Source: Lysobacter sp. 5GHs7-4
GTDB lineage: Bacteria > Pseudomonadota > Gammaproteobacteria > Xanthomonadales > Xanthomonadaceae
Reading direction: 5' to 3'
DNA length: 64,000 nt
Assembly (NCBI RefSeq): GCF_021284765.1
Contig: NZ_CP089924.1
Coordinates: 434,001 to 498,000 of the forward strand
Below the pieces are notes generated by a model that worked only from the letters and a program-made list of their open reading frames with translations, was not told the DNA's origin and did no database searches. A program made the translations under genes and the position numbers. Below, piece by piece: positions 46,121 to 55,352 of the stretch (position 1 is its first letter; each line of letters begins with the position of its first letter).

Positions 46121-46859
46121 GCGCTTGACCGTGATCGAACCGCTGCCGCTGCCCTTGCACGAGCGCAACTTCGACGACGCCGAACAGCTCGCGCAGGCGC
46201 TGGCCCGGCAGGTCGCGGCCGACCTGCGCGGCGCGCTAACGCGTCATGGCGAAGCCTGCATCGCGCTGTCCGGCGGCAACACGCCCAAGCGCTTCTTCGA
46301 GGCGCTGTCGACGCAGACGCTGGACTGGGCGCGGGTGACGGTGCTGCCGGTGGACGAACGCTGGCTGCCGCCGGAGCATCCGCGCTCCAACGAAAGACTG
46401 CTGCGCGATCATCTGCTGCGCCACAACGCCGCCAGCGCGCGCCTGTTGCCGATGTACCGTCCCACCGAAACGCCGGAAGCGGCGCTGATGCCGGTGCTGA
46501 CCAAGATCGCCAACGAAGGTCTGCCGCTGGACGTGGCGGTGCTGGGCATGGGCGAGGACGGCCACGTCGCCTCGCTGTTTCCGGACCTGGGCCGCGACAA
46601 TCCGGCGCTGCGCGACATCGGCCTGCAGCCGCGCGGGCGCGCGCCGGTGATGGCGGTGCGCACCGAGGCCATGCCGGAGCCGCGCATGAGCCTGACCCTG
46701 AGCGCGATCTTCACCGCGCCGGCGCTATACCTGCATATCGAAGGCGCGAAGAAGCGCGCGCTGCTCGACGCGGTGCAGCGCGACCCGCGCAGCATGCTGC
46801 CGATCCGCTCGGTGCTGGCCGGCGCGTCCGCGCCGCCGACGCTGTACTGGAGTCCGTGA
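46104..46859 (+). CDS. pgl: 6-phosphogluconolactonase
   Basis: A 251-residue cytoplasmic hydrolase of the glucosamine isomerase/lactonase fold, converting 6-phosphogluconolactone to 6-phosphogluconate. SGGNTPKRFFEAL, VDERWLPPEHPRSN and GMGEDGHVASLFP are the family marks. The start at 46104 lies within zwf (17-bp overlap), with GGGAGGACC upstream, so it is coupled to zwf translation. A repeat pair separates it from edd. Confidence 0.96.
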
Positions 46860-46906
46860 TGCGCTTGCACATGGTGACGCCACCGCGCCGAAGGAACGCA
46901 CACTCG

Positions 46907-47037
46907 CCCCCTTTGAAAAAGGGGGCAGGACCCGCGTAGCGGGTACGGGGGATTTTCTTTTGCTTTTGTCGTTGCTGCTGCTGGAAAGTAAGGCAAAAGC
47001 AAATCCCCCCTAGCCCCCCTTTTCCAAAGGGGGGAAC
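46907..47037. repeat. Family A inverted repeat pair between pgl and edd
   Basis: CCCCCTTTGAAAAAGGGGG (46907-46925) with its GGGGGATTTTCTTTTGC tail faces a second copy, GCAAATCCCCCCTAGCCCCC up to 47037. This is the third place where such a pair lies between co-directional or convergent metabolic genes. Confidence 0.8.
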
Positions 47038-47079
47038 CGGTCGGCGCCGTTGTTGGCGCCCAGCACGAATCGAGTCCCC

Positions 47080-48912
47080 GTGAACGTCCAATTGCATCCC
47101 GTAGTCGCTCAGGTCACCCAACGCATCGTCGAACGCAGCCGTGCCCGCCGCGACGCCTACCTGGCGCGCATCGACGCCGCGCAAAGCCAGGGTCCGCAGC
47201 GCCGGCGCCTGTCCTGCGGCAACCTCGCCCACGGCTTCGCGGCCTGCGCCGCCGGCGACAAGCAGGCGCTGCGTTCGGGTCATGCGCCCAACCTGGGCAT
47301 CGTGACCTCCTACAACGACATGCTGTCGGCGCATCAGCCGCTGGAGCGCTATCCCGAACTGCTCAAGGCCGCCGCGCGCGAGGCCGGCGCGACCGCGCAG
47401 GTCGCCGGCGGCGTGCCGGCGATGTGCGACGGCGTGACCCAGGGCCGCGAAGGCATGGAGCTGTCGCTGTTCTCGCGCGACGTGATCGCCATGTCGACCG
47501 CGATCGCGCTCTCGCACGACATGTTCGATGCCGCGCTGTACCTGGGCGTCTGCGACAAGATCGTGCCGGGCCTGCTGATCGGCGCGCTGCATTTCGGCCA
47601 TCTGCCGGGCATCTTCGTGCCCGCCGGTCCGATGACCTCGGGCCTGCCCAATGACGAGAAGTCGCGCGTGCGCCAGCGCTACGCCACTGGCGAGGCCAGC
47701 CGCGACGAACTGCTCGAAGCCGAGGCGCGCAGCTACCACGGCCCGGGCACCTGCACCTTCTACGGCACCGCCAATTCCAACCAGATGCTGATGGAACTGA
47801 TGGGCCTGCACCTGCCCGGATCCAGTTTCGTCCATCCCAACACGCCGCTGCGCGACGCACTGACCGCGCAGGCGGCGATGCGCGCGGCGCAGATCACCGC
47901 GCTGGGCGAGGACTACCGCCCGATCGGCCGCATCGTCGACGAGCGCGCGATCGTCAACGGCGTGATCGGCCTGCACGCCACCGGCGGCTCCACCAACCAC
48001 CTGCTGCACCTGATCGCGATCGCGGCCGCGGCCGGGATCGAGCTGCGGCTGGAGGACTTCGACGCCCTGTCCTCGGCGATCCCGCTGCTGTCGCGCGTGT
48101 ACCCCAACGGCAGCGCCGACGTGAATCATTTTCACGCCGCCGGCGGTCTGGCGTTCCTGATAGGCGAGCTGCTCGACGCCGGTCTTCTGCATGGCGATGT
48201 CGAGACGGTGGCCGGCCCCGGCCTCAACCGTTACCGCGTCGAAGCGCGGCTCGAAGGCGATGGGCGCATCGCCTACGTGCCGGCGACCGGCCGCAGCGGC
48301 GACCCCTCCGTACTGCGTCCGGTCGCCGAGCCGTTTCGCGCCGACGGCGGCCTGCGCGTGCTGGTCGGCGAACTCGGCACCGCCGCGATCAAGGTCTCGG
48401 CCGTGCCCGAAGACCGCTGGGTGGTCGAGGCGCCGTGCCGGGTGTTCAGCGAGCAGCACGAGGTCAAGCAGGCGTTCGAGCGTGGCGAGCTGGACCGCGA
48501 CGTGGTCGTGGTGGTGCGTTTCCAGGGCCCACGCGCCAACGGCATGCCGGAACTGCACCAGCTCACGCCGACCCTGACGGTGCTGCAAAAGCGCGGCCAT
48601 CGCGTCGCCCTGGTCACCGACGGCCGCATGTCCGGTGCGTCCGGCCAGGTGCCGGCGGCGATTCATGTCACCCCCGAAGCGGCGTGCGGCGGTCCGTTGG
48701 CGCAGCTGCGCGACGGCGACGTGGTGCGCGTGGACGCGGTCGCCGGCACGCTCAGCCTGCGCACGCAGGACGATTGGACGCAGCGCGAACATGCGCGCGC
48801 GGACTTGTCTTCCCACCACGTCGGCATGGGCCGCGAATTGTTCGCCGCGTTCCGCGATTACGCCGCGCCGGCGGATCGGGGGGCGGGGGTGTTTGGGCGG
48901 GATGAGGTTTGA
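47080..48912 (+). CDS. edd: Phosphogluconate dehydratase
   Basis: A 610-residue enzyme of the dihydroxyacid/phosphogluconate dehydratase family that turns 6-phosphogluconate into KDPG using an iron-sulfur cluster. [34 protein letters not shown] and [11 protein letters not shown] carry the cluster cysteines and substrate residues. I prefer the GTG at 47080, which gives a normal length; the frame opens at a TTG (47050) without a ribosome site. It stands after the pgl-edd repeat pair and may have its own promoter. Confidence 0.95.
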   Translation: MNVQLHPVVAQVTQRIVERSRARRDAYLARIDAAQSQGPQRRRLSCGNLAHGFAACAAGDKQALRSGHAPNLGIVTSYNDMLSAHQPLERYPELLKAAAREAGATAQVAGGVPAMCDGVTQGREGMELSLFSRDVIAMSTAIALSHDMFDAALYLGVCDKIVPGLLIGALHFGHLPGIFVPAGPMTSGLPNDEKSRVRQRYATGEASRDELLEAEARSYHGPGTCTFYGTANSNQMLMELMGLHLPGSSFVHPNTPLRDALTAQAAMRAAQITALGEDYRPIGRIVDERAIVNGVIGLHATGGSTNHLLHLIAIAAAAGIELRLEDFDALSSAIPLLSRVYPNGSADVNHFHAAGGLAFLIGELLDAGLLHGDVETVAGPGLNRYRVEARLEGDGRIAYVPATGRSGDPSVLRPVAEPFRADGGLRVLVGELGTAAIKVSAVPEDRWVVEAPCRVFSEQHEVKQAFERGELDRDVVVVVRFQGPRANGMPELHQLTPTLTVLQKRGHRVALVTDGRMSGASGQVPAAIHVTPEAACGGPLAQLRDGDVVRVDAVAGTLSLRTQDDWTQREHARADLSSHHVGMGRELFAAFRDYAAPADRGAGVFGRDEV

Positions 48913-48993
48913 AGGCGCTTCGATGCATCACGGCGCTTTGATGCGTGAACTCCGCGTGCCAATCGCAACCCAGATCCGTCGTCGCCCCAATCC

Positions 48994-49200
48994 GTCATTC
49001 CCGCGAAGGTGGGCTCTGCTTTACTTCGGCGCAGCCGAACATCCAGTGACTTGGTTGTTGCGACAATCGTGAGGGAGTCGAACGGAGCCGTGCTGCATCG
49101 CCGTTCTCCCAGGCATTCGCCGTCTACGCGACATGGCGCTGAAGTCGCTGGATGTTCGGCTGCGCCGAAGTAAAGCAGAGCCCGCTTTCGCGGGAATGAC
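48994..49200. repeat. Large inverted repeat (family C) in the 452-bp gap 48913-49364
   Basis: A 59-bp arm beginning GTCATTCCCGCGAAGGTGGG (48994-49052) is mirrored nearly perfectly at 49141-49200, with an 88-bp interior. The core matches the repeats at 18540 and 20007. Except for this and the microsatellite at 49262, the gap between edd and the HAD gene is empty. Confidence 0.85.
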
Positions 49201-49261
49201 GGCAAAAAAGAAGAGCGCGAAGCAGAAGCAGTACCCGCAACGCCACAACACCATCTGAACT

Positions 49262-49321
49262 ACCAGCACCAGCACCAGCACCAGCACCAGCACCAGCACC
49301 AGCACCAGCACCAGCACCAGC
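49262..49321. repeat. Hexanucleotide microsatellite, 10 copies of ACCAGC
   Basis: Ten exact ACCAGC copies (60 bp) end 43 bp before the start of the HAD gene, so they fall in its promoter or leader region. Copy-number changes could alter spacing or leader structure. Confidence 0.9.
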
Positions 49322-49364
49322 AATACCCAAAGCCCCCATCAACCAGCCCACCTCTGGAGCCCCC

Positions 49365-50045
49365 ATGCCCGCCCCCGTCCGCACCGCCTTCCTGTTCGAC
49401 CTGGACGGCACCCTGGTCGACAGCGTTTACCAGCACGTGCTGGCGTGGAAGCAGGCGCTGGACGCCGACGGCATTCCGTTGTCGGTGTGGCGCATCCACC
49501 GCAAGATCGGCATGAGCGGCGGGCTGTTCACCAACATCCTGCTGCGCGAGACCGGGATCGACATCACGCCCGAACGCGTCGAGCGTCTGCATCGCCTGCA
49601 CGCGCAGGCCTACGGCGATCAGGCCACGCAGATCCGGCCGTTGCCGGGCGCGGTCGAGCTGCTGGCCTACCTCAGCGAGAACGAGATTCCGTGGTCCATC
49701 GCCACCAGCGGGCGCATGGAAACCGCGCGTTACAACCTGGCGGCGCTCGGCGTCGATCCGCAGCGCGTGCCGGTGATCACGCGCGACATGGTGCGTCACG
49801 CCAAGCCCGATCCGGACCTGTTCCTGGCCGCGGCCGACCGGCTCGGCGCCGATATCGAGCATTCGATCGTGGTCGGCGACAGCATCTGGGACCTGTTGGC
49901 CGCGCGGCGCGCGCGCGCCTTGGGCGTGGGCCTGCTGTCGGGCGGTTATGGGCAGGACGAACTCGAACGCGCCGGCGCGTTCCGCGTTTACGAGGATCCG
50001 GCCGACCTGCTCAAGCACATCGACGAAGTCGCCGCGCGCGCTTGA
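49365..50045 (+). CDS. HAD family sugar-phosphatase/phosphoglucomutase-like hydrolase
   Basis: A 226-residue cytoplasmic haloacid dehalogenase of subfamily IA. Motif I is FDLDGTLVDS (nucleophile Asp12, general acid Asp14), motif II IATSG, motif III Lys in HAKPDPDLF, and motif IV VGDSIWDLLAARRA. CTGGAG precedes the ATG. It lies between edd and eda on the same strand; its position suggests a phosphosugar substrate of the pathway, but sequence alone does not tell which. Confidence 0.92.
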   Translation: MPAPVRTAFLFDLDGTLVDSVYQHVLAWKQALDADGIPLSVWRIHRKIGMSGGLFTNILLRETGIDITPERVERLHRLHAQAYGDQATQIRPLPGAVELLAYLSENEIPWSIATSGRMETARYNLAALGVDPQRVPVITRDMVRHAKPDPDLFLAAADRLGADIEHSIVVGDSIWDLLAARRARALGVGLLSGGYGQDELERAGAFRVYEDPADLLKHIDEVAARA

Positions 50046-50134
50046 GCGCGCGCGATGCCGGCGGTTAGCCTGCACCACGACGAACACTCACGAGGGTTGG
50101 CGCCCTCGCTCGCAACGAACCCACGGAGCCCGCG

Positions 50135-50782
50135 ATGAATTCGATCCACGATCTGCAGGAGCGCATCGCCGACGTCTTGGCGCTGGCGCCGGTGGTGCCG
50201 GTGCTGGTGATCGACGAGCTCGCCCAGGCGGTGCCGCTGGCGCGCGCCCTGGTCGCCGGCGGCCTGCCCGCGATCGAGGTGACACTGCGCACGCCGGTCG
50301 CGCTGGACGCGGTGCGTGCGATCGCCGCCGAAGTGGAGGGCGCGCGGGTCGGCGTGGGCAGCGTGCGCCGGCCGATCGATTTCGCCGATGCGCAGAAGGC
50401 CGGCGCGACCTTCGCGGTGTCGCCGGGCGCGTCCGCCGGCCTGATCGTGGCCGCGCAATGCACCGACCTGCCGTGGCTGCCCGGCGCGGCGACCGCATCG
50501 GAAGCCATGGCCCTGGCCGAGCACGGCTACCGCTATCTCAAGTTCTTCCCCGCCGAATCGATCGGCGGCACCGGCGCGCTGCGCGGCATCGGCGGCCCGT
50601 TGCCGGAACTGCGTTTCTGCGCCACCGGCGGCATCGGCATCGACAATGCGCGCCAGTACCTGGCGCTGGCCAACGTGCCTTGCGTGGGCGGCTCCTGGGT
50701 GGCGCCCGCCGCGGCGGTGAAGGCCGGCGATTGGGCGCAGATCGAATCCCTCGCGCGCGCGGCGGCGCAGCTGCGCGGCTAG
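50135..50782 (+). CDS. eda: KHG/KDPG aldolase
   Basis: A 215-residue cytoplasmic aldolase cleaving KDPG to pyruvate and glyceraldehyde-3-phosphate. The catalytic Glu48 (AIEVTLRT), Arg52, and Schiff-base Lys136 (LKFFPAE) are present, with GGSWV near the end. The phosphate-loop segment reads GVGSVRRP instead of the common GAGTVLNP, a mild departure. It closes the zwf-pgl-edd-HAD-eda cluster, 89 bp after the HAD gene and after CGGAG. Confidence 0.95.
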   Translation: MNSIHDLQERIADVLALAPVVPVLVIDELAQAVPLARALVAGGLPAIEVTLRTPVALDAVRAIAAEVEGARVGVGSVRRPIDFADAQKAGATFAVSPGASAGLIVAAQCTDLPWLPGAATASEAMALAEHGYRYLKFFPAESIGGTGALRGIGGPLPELRFCATGGIGIDNARQYLALANVPCVGGSWVAPAAAVKAGDWAQIESLARAAAQLRG

Positions 50783-50840
50783 CCGGCACGCCCGCGGCGA
50801 TACCTGCAGCGACCGAGGATTGCGCGGTAGCCGTGATTTC

Positions 50841-51116
50841 GCGGTCGCAGCTCACGCAGCTCCTACAGGGGCGGTCGAAACATCCGTGCTGTCTGTAGGA
50901 GCGGCATGAGCCGCGACCGCGACAACACGAACCACAGCGATACCCACAACACCGCAGATTGCGCGGTAGCCGTGGTTTCGCGGTTGCAGTTCGCGCAGCT
51001 CTTACAGGGGCGGTCGGACGTCGGCATTCTGTGGGAGCGGCGTAAGCCGCGATTTCTCCACGCCGGGAAGTCCTGCGATACGCGGAGCCTCATCGCGGCT
51101 TACGCCGCTCCCACAG
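50841..51116. repeat. Array of family B inverted repeats in the 441-bp gap 50783-51223
   Basis: Two inverted pairs lie side by side. Arms at 50841-50868 and 50893-50920 share CTGTAGGAGC and the GCGGTCGC end. Arms at 51029-51053 and 51092-51116 are perfect 25-bp complements starting CTGTGGGAGCGGCGTAAGCC. Between them GCGGTAGCCG is also repeated. The gap between convergent eda and the LacI regulator holds nothing else; it may act as a two-way transcription boundary. Confidence 0.85.
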
Positions 51117-51223
51117 AAGGCGATGGTGCCCGTGACGATCGAGCTGACGCCGCGCTTGCCGCATCACGGTCGCGGCTTGCGCCGCACCTACCCAAAGCAG
51201 CGGGAACGCGGCGCGTGCGCCAC

Positions 51224-52267
51224 TCACACCTGCGGCGGGCGCGGCGGCGCGGTCGAGCCGCGCACCACCAGGGTCGGGCTGAAGCCTTCGTTGGCCGGCA
51301 TCTGCAGCGGCTGGTCGGTTTCGCGGCGCAGGTCGGCGATCAGGCGATATGCGGCGTGGCGCGCGATTTCCTCGGTGGCCTGGCGCGCGGTGGTCAGGGT
51401 CGGCCAGGACTGCTTGGAAAACGGGCTGTCCTCGAAGCCGGCGATCGACAGGTCGTAGGGCACGTGCATCCCGCTGGACTTGGCGGCGGCGAGCACGCCG
51501 GCGGCGATTTCGTCGTTGCTGCCGAAGATCGCGGTCGGCCGATTGGGCAGCGCGAACAGGCGGCGCGCGCCGCGGAAGCCGTCGTCGAAGGAGTAGTCGC
51601 CGGGCAGCACCAGGTCCTCGTCCTCGCCGATGCCGTAGTCGCTCAGCGCCTGCGCATAGCCCTTGTAGCGTTCCCAACTGGAGCGGTGCGATTTGCCGCC
51701 CCAGAGGAAGCCGATGCGCTGATGGCCGAGTTGGATCATGTGCTCGGTGATGTCGTAGGCGGCGTCGCGGTCGTCCACCCACACGCAGGGCGCGCCGTCC
51801 TTCGGGTCTTCGGCGGCCGAGACGATGCGCACCAGGCGGATGCCGTGCGCGACCAGTTCGCTGACCAGCTCCATGCGCTCGGACATCGGCGGCGCCAGCA
51901 CCAGGCCGGCCAGGCGCGCGCCCTGGACCAGGTCGATCAGGTCGGCGGCCAGCAGCGGCGAGGACGAATCGCAGGGATGGATCTGCAGCCCGTAACCGGT
52001 CTCGCGGCAGGCGGCGAGCACGCCGTTCTGCACGCTGATGATGTAGTACGGGTTGGGGTTGTCGTAGACCACGCCGATCGCGTACGGCTGCGCGCTGCGC
52101 AGGCTGCGCGCCGACGGGTCGGGGCGGTAGTCGAGTTCGGCGATGGCCTGGTTCACGCGTGCGCGGGTGCGGGCGCGCACGCTGGGCTCGTCGTTGATGA
52201 CCCGCGAGACGGTTTTCAGCGAGACCTGGGCGCGTTCTGCGACGTCTTTGATCGTGGGTCGGCGCAC
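51224..52267 (-). CDS. nagR: LacI-family regulator of amino-sugar genes (NagR-like)
   Basis: A 347-residue regulator with the LacI helix-turn-helix and hinge (TIKDVAERAQVSLKTVSRVIND, residues 5-26, split here by family motif) and a periplasmic-binding-protein-like effector domain (about 60-335). The start is a GTG at 52267 after CCGAGG. It lies downstream of nagP on the same strand, and the palindrome at 54017 with central CG fits a LacI-type site. In Xanthomonas campestris a LacI protein NagR governs the GlcNAc genes; the name is by synteny and not proven. Confidence 0.82.
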   Translation of the reverse strand: MRRPTIKDVAERAQVSLKTVSRVINDEPSVRARTRARVNQAIAELDYRPDPSARSLRSAQPYAIGVVYDNPNPYYIISVQNGVLAACRETGYGLQIHPCDSSSPLLAADLIDLVQGARLAGLVLAPPMSERMELVSELVAHGIRLVRIVSAAEDPKDGAPCVWVDDRDAAYDITEHMIQLGHQRIGFLWGGKSHRSSWERYKGYAQALSDYGIGEDEDLVLPGDYSFDDGFRGARRLFALPNRPTAIFGSNDEIAAGVLAAAKSSGMHVPYDLSIAGFEDSPFSKQSWPTLTTARQATEEIARHAAYRLIADLRRETDQPLQMPANEGFSPTLVVRGSTAPPRPPQV

Positions 52268-52458
52268 CGCGGCCTCGGGGTAGTCGTTCGGGAATGCCGC
52301 GCATACGGGACACGCGGCCTGGGGTCTAGCCTACTCGGGCGCCGACGCGACGCAAGCGCCGCGCGTGGGCGGCCGGCTTCGGCACAGGGCGGGCGTCGGC
52401 GGCCCGCGGTGGCGCACGCGCGACGGACCGGACGCGTGCCCGGCCCGCCGCATCGCGA

Positions 52459-53778
52459 TCAGCCGCGCTGCGCCGCCGCGGCGCCGACCTGTGCGTTGCG
52501 GCGCAGGCCGGCGCGGTGGCCGCGCACGGCGAAGTACAGGATGTAGAGGTAGCAGGGGATCATCAGCAGCGCGAACACGGCCTGGAAGTCGTAGTGCTGC
52601 TTGAAATGCACGAACAACTGCGGGATCACCGCGCCGCCCGCGATGCCCATGATCAGCAGCGCCGAGCCCTTCTCGGTGAGGCGGCCCAGGCCGCGGATCG
52701 CGAGCGGGAAGATCGCCGGCCACATCATCGCGTTGGCGAAGCCCAGCGCAGCGACGAAGCCGACCGAGACGATGCCGTGGGTCAGGTAGGCGCCGATGGT
52801 CAGGGCCACGCCGAGCACCGCCGAAATACTCAGATAACGCTCCTGCGAGATGAAGCGCGGGATCGTGACCAGGCCCACCAGGTAGCCGATCAGCATCGCG
52901 CCCAGCGTGAAGGAGGTGAAGAACTTGGTCTGGTCCAGCGGCAGGCCGAAGCCGTGGCCGTAGGTGCCGATCGCGTCGCCGGCCATCACCTCCGCGCCGA
53001 CGTAGACGAAGATGCACAGCGCGCCCAGCCAGACATGCGGAAACTGCAGCAGGCCGGCCTGCTTGCCGCCGGATTCGGATTGCGCGCTTTCGGCATTGAC
53101 GTCCTCGGCGCGGATTTCCGGCAGGGGCGAGAACAGGATGCCCACCGCGAGCAGCGCCAGCAGCCCGGCCATGACCATGTAGGGCGTATGGATGCGCGCG
53201 GCGAACTCGTTGAGCACCGCCGCCTTCGTCGCGGGGTCCGCGCCGGCGACCTGGCTGGCGACGTCGCCCATGCCGTGCATGACCAGCGTGCCGATGACGA
53301 ACGGCGCCGCCCAGCCGGCGAGCTTGTTGCAGATGCCCATGACCGCGATGCGCTGCGCCGCGCCCTCGATCGGTCCCAGGATGCTGATGTAGGGGTTCAC
53401 CGCGGTCTGCAGGATCGCCAGGCCCGCGCCGATGACGAACACGCCGGTCACCGCGCCCGGATAGATGCGCTGCGTGGTGTAGTGCCCGAATACGGCCGCG
53501 CCGACGGCCATGAGGAACAGGCCCAGCGCCATGCCCTTCTTCATGCCGGTCTTTTTGAGGATCGATGAAGAAGGCAGGGCGAGACAGAAGTAGGAGATGT
53601 AGAAGGCGCTCGGGATGAGGAAGGCGAGCGATTCGCTGACGTCGAACGCCAGCTGCGCGAACGAGATCAGCGGGCCGTTGAGCCAGGTGACGAAGCCGAA
53701 GATGAAGAACAGCGCGCCGACGATCGCGATCGAGCCGAGATAACGCTGCGGCGGACCGCCGGTATTGGGCGTGGACAT
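52459..53778 (-). CDS. nagP: Sugar MFS transporter, FucP/NagP type
   Basis: A 439-residue inner-membrane transporter of the fucose/glucose/GlcNAc:proton symporter group with 12 predicted helices. GALFFIFGFVTWLNGPLI near the start, NPYISILGP, and a cytoplasmic middle loop rich in Glu/Ser (about 220-240) are typical. The start at 53778 follows GGAGGGGAG. Its place beside the LacI gene, sugar kinase, TonB receptor and hexosaminidase makes N-acetylglucosamine the likely substrate. Confidence 0.88.
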   Translation of the reverse strand: MSTPNTGGPPQRYLGSIAIVGALFFIFGFVTWLNGPLISFAQLAFDVSESLAFLIPSAFYISYFCLALPSSSILKKTGMKKGMALGLFLMAVGAAVFGHYTTQRIYPGAVTGVFVIGAGLAILQTAVNPYISILGPIEGAAQRIAVMGICNKLAGWAAPFVIGTLVMHGMGDVASQVAGADPATKAAVLNEFAARIHTPYMVMAGLLALLAVGILFSPLPEIRAEDVNAESAQSESGGKQAGLLQFPHVWLGALCIFVYVGAEVMAGDAIGTYGHGFGLPLDQTKFFTSFTLGAMLIGYLVGLVTIPRFISQERYLSISAVLGVALTIGAYLTHGIVSVGFVAALGFANAMMWPAIFPLAIRGLGRLTEKGSALLIMGIAGGAVIPQLFVHFKQHYDFQAVFALLMIPCYLYILYFAVRGHRAGLRRNAQVGAAAAQRG

Positions 53779-53869
53779 GTGATCAGGACTCCCCTCCAGG
53801 AAGCGGGGAGCGCCCCGCGGCGTTACGGCCTGTCGCAATGACCTGCACGACATCCGTTGGCTCAAGGTG

Positions 53870-54032
53870 TCACAACTTTGTCCGACAAGCCAGCCAACGC
53901 CCGCAAACCCAGCCCCGACCTGGGCCGGTCCGGCGCGGTCGAATGTTGCGCTGCATCAAGGAAAACGCCGTCAGTTCGCAGTTTTCGTGCGTTCGTTAGG
54001 CGTTCGTGACCGCAAGTTGACAACGTTGTCAA
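53870..54032. promoter_or_regulatory. NagR-type operator (54017-54032) and degenerate copy (53870-53883)
   Basis: TTGACAACGTTGTCAA at 54017-54032 is a perfect 16-bp palindrome with a central CG, the usual form of a LacI-family operator. TCACAACTTTGTCC at 53870-53883 matches 11 of 14 core bases. They lie between divergent nagP and the kinase operon. Apart from these, 53779-54090 shows no gene. Confidence 0.7.
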
Positions 54033-54090
54033 ATGGTGGGCACTCTCGGCTCCGCCAGCGGGGGCTGGCCGGGACCAATGGAGGGAAACG

Positions 54091-54210
54091 ATGCAGTCGG
54101 ATTCGAAGCGGACGGCGGTTTCGCCCCGCGCGGCGCAGCCCATGGGCGCCGGAAGGGCGAACGCTCGGCACCTCGCCGCGGCATCGGCCGGGTCGGAGCG
54201 GTGCGGATGA
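54091..54210 (+). CDS. 39-codon ORF translationally coupled to the sugar kinase
   Basis: ATG 54091 has a very strong ribosome site (GGAGGGAAACG directly upstream), far better than that of the kinase gene. It opens a 39-residue basic reading frame (MQSDSKRTAVSPRAAQ at the start, SERCG at the end) whose TGA overlaps the kinase ATG as ATGA (54207-54210). It lies downstream of the 54017 operator and thus in the kinase leader. It may be a leader peptide that delivers ribosomes to the kinase start. No family is recognised. Confidence 0.55.
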   Translation: MQSDSKRTAVSPRAAQPMGAGRANARHLAAASAGSERCG

Positions 54211-55214
54211 GCGCAGCCAGCAAGCTGGCCCCGGCCGCGTCCCCGTTCATCGCCGCCGACGTCGGCGGCACCCACACCCGGGTCGGCCTGGTGCGTGCCG
54301 GCGGCCCCGGCGAATGCGCCGTGGCGGTGCTGGCCCATCGCAAGTACGTCTGCGCCGACTCCCCCAGCCTGTCGGCGATCCTGGCCGACTTCCTGGCCGG
54401 CGCGGGTGCCGGCGCCGGCGCCGACCGGGTCGCTATCGCCTGTGCGGGCGTGGTCCTGGACGACGCGGTCATCAATTCCAATCTGCCCTGGCGGATTTCG
54501 CTGTCCGAGCTGCGCCGCGAGCTAGGCCTGCGCGAAGTGCAGTTCATCAACGATTTCCAGGCCGCCGCCCATGCCGCCCAGTGCATGGCGCCCGGCGATT
54601 CCACCCTGCTCACGCTGGGTGTCAGCGATTCGGCGCCGGGTCCGGTGTTGGTGATCGGCCCCGGCACCGGCCTGGGCGCGGCGGTGCGCATCCCGTTCCG
54701 CGGCGCCACCGCGGTGCTGCCGACCGAAGCCGGCCATACCGCGTTCGCGCCCGGCAGCGCGCGCGAGATCGAGGTGCTGCGCTGGATGCAGCAGCGCGGT
54801 GCGCACGTGTCCACCGAACATCTGGTGTCCGGCCCCGGCCTGGTCAACCTGTACGACGCGCTGTGCGCGATCGACGGCGTCGAGCCCAGCCTGCGCGCGC
54901 CGGCCGCGATCACCCAGGCCGCGCGCCGCGGCGATGCGATCGCGCGCGAGGCGGTGCTGACCTTCTGCGCGCTGCTGGGCAGCGTGATCGGCGACCTGAC
55001 CGTGGTCAGCGGCGCCAAGGCGGTGTTCATCGCCGGCGGCATCCTGCCGCAGCTCAAGGATTTCCTCGACGCCAGCGCGTTCCGCGAGCGCCTGCTCAAC
55101 AAGGGCGCGATGCGCCCGGTGTTGGAGCGCGTGCCGGTGCGCCTGATCGAGAACGAACAACTCGGCGTCATCGGCGCCGCCAGTTGGTATCTGGAACACG
55201 CCAGCCAGGCCTGA
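54207..55214 (+). CDS. Glucokinase-family sugar kinase, probably GlcNAc kinase (NagK-II-like)
   Basis: A 335-residue cytoplasmic ASKHA kinase of the bacterial glucokinase family. The phosphate-1 motif ADVGGTHTRVG lies at about 17-27, the catalytic aspartate in FINDFQAAAHA, and GPGTGLGAAV plus TEAGHTAF follow. In Xanthomonas, paralogues of glucokinase serve as NagK for N-acetylglucosamine; the neighbours here (nagP, LacI regulator, hexosaminidase) support that, while plain glucokinase remains possible. The start overlaps the upstream 39-codon ORF. Confidence 0.88.
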   Translation: MSAASKLAPAASPFIAADVGGTHTRVGLVRAGGPGECAVAVLAHRKYVCADSPSLSAILADFLAGAGAGAGADRVAIACAGVVLDDAVINSNLPWRISLSELRRELGLREVQFINDFQAAAHAAQCMAPGDSTLLTLGVSDSAPGPVLVIGPGTGLGAAVRIPFRGATAVLPTEAGHTAFAPGSAREIEVLRWMQQRGAHVSTEHLVSGPGLVNLYDALCAIDGVEPSLRAPAAITQAARRGDAIAREAVLTFCALLGSVIGDLTVVSGAKAVFIAGGILPQLKDFLDASAFRERLLNKGAMRPVLERVPVRLIENEQLGVIGAASWYLEHASQA

Positions 55215-55352
55215 GGCCGGCAGCGCGCTACGCAGCATCAGTCGTATTGCCGGCGTCGGCCACCAACGGCGCTGGAACAGGACGTACCAGGCTTCGCCCA
55301 ATCGACGCAGATCGAGCGGCGGAGAGGACCATAGCCCGAGGGAGAGAACCCA

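Noticed and set aside
47050..47079. TTG start for edd
   Set aside because: It adds ten residues without a ribosome site and lies next to the repeat pair; GTG 47080 gives the usual family length.
54033..54206. N-terminal extension of the sugar kinase
   Set aside because: The extension is low-complexity and carries no family motif; the kinase fold begins just after ATG 54207, and the extended frame overlaps the better-supported small ORF.
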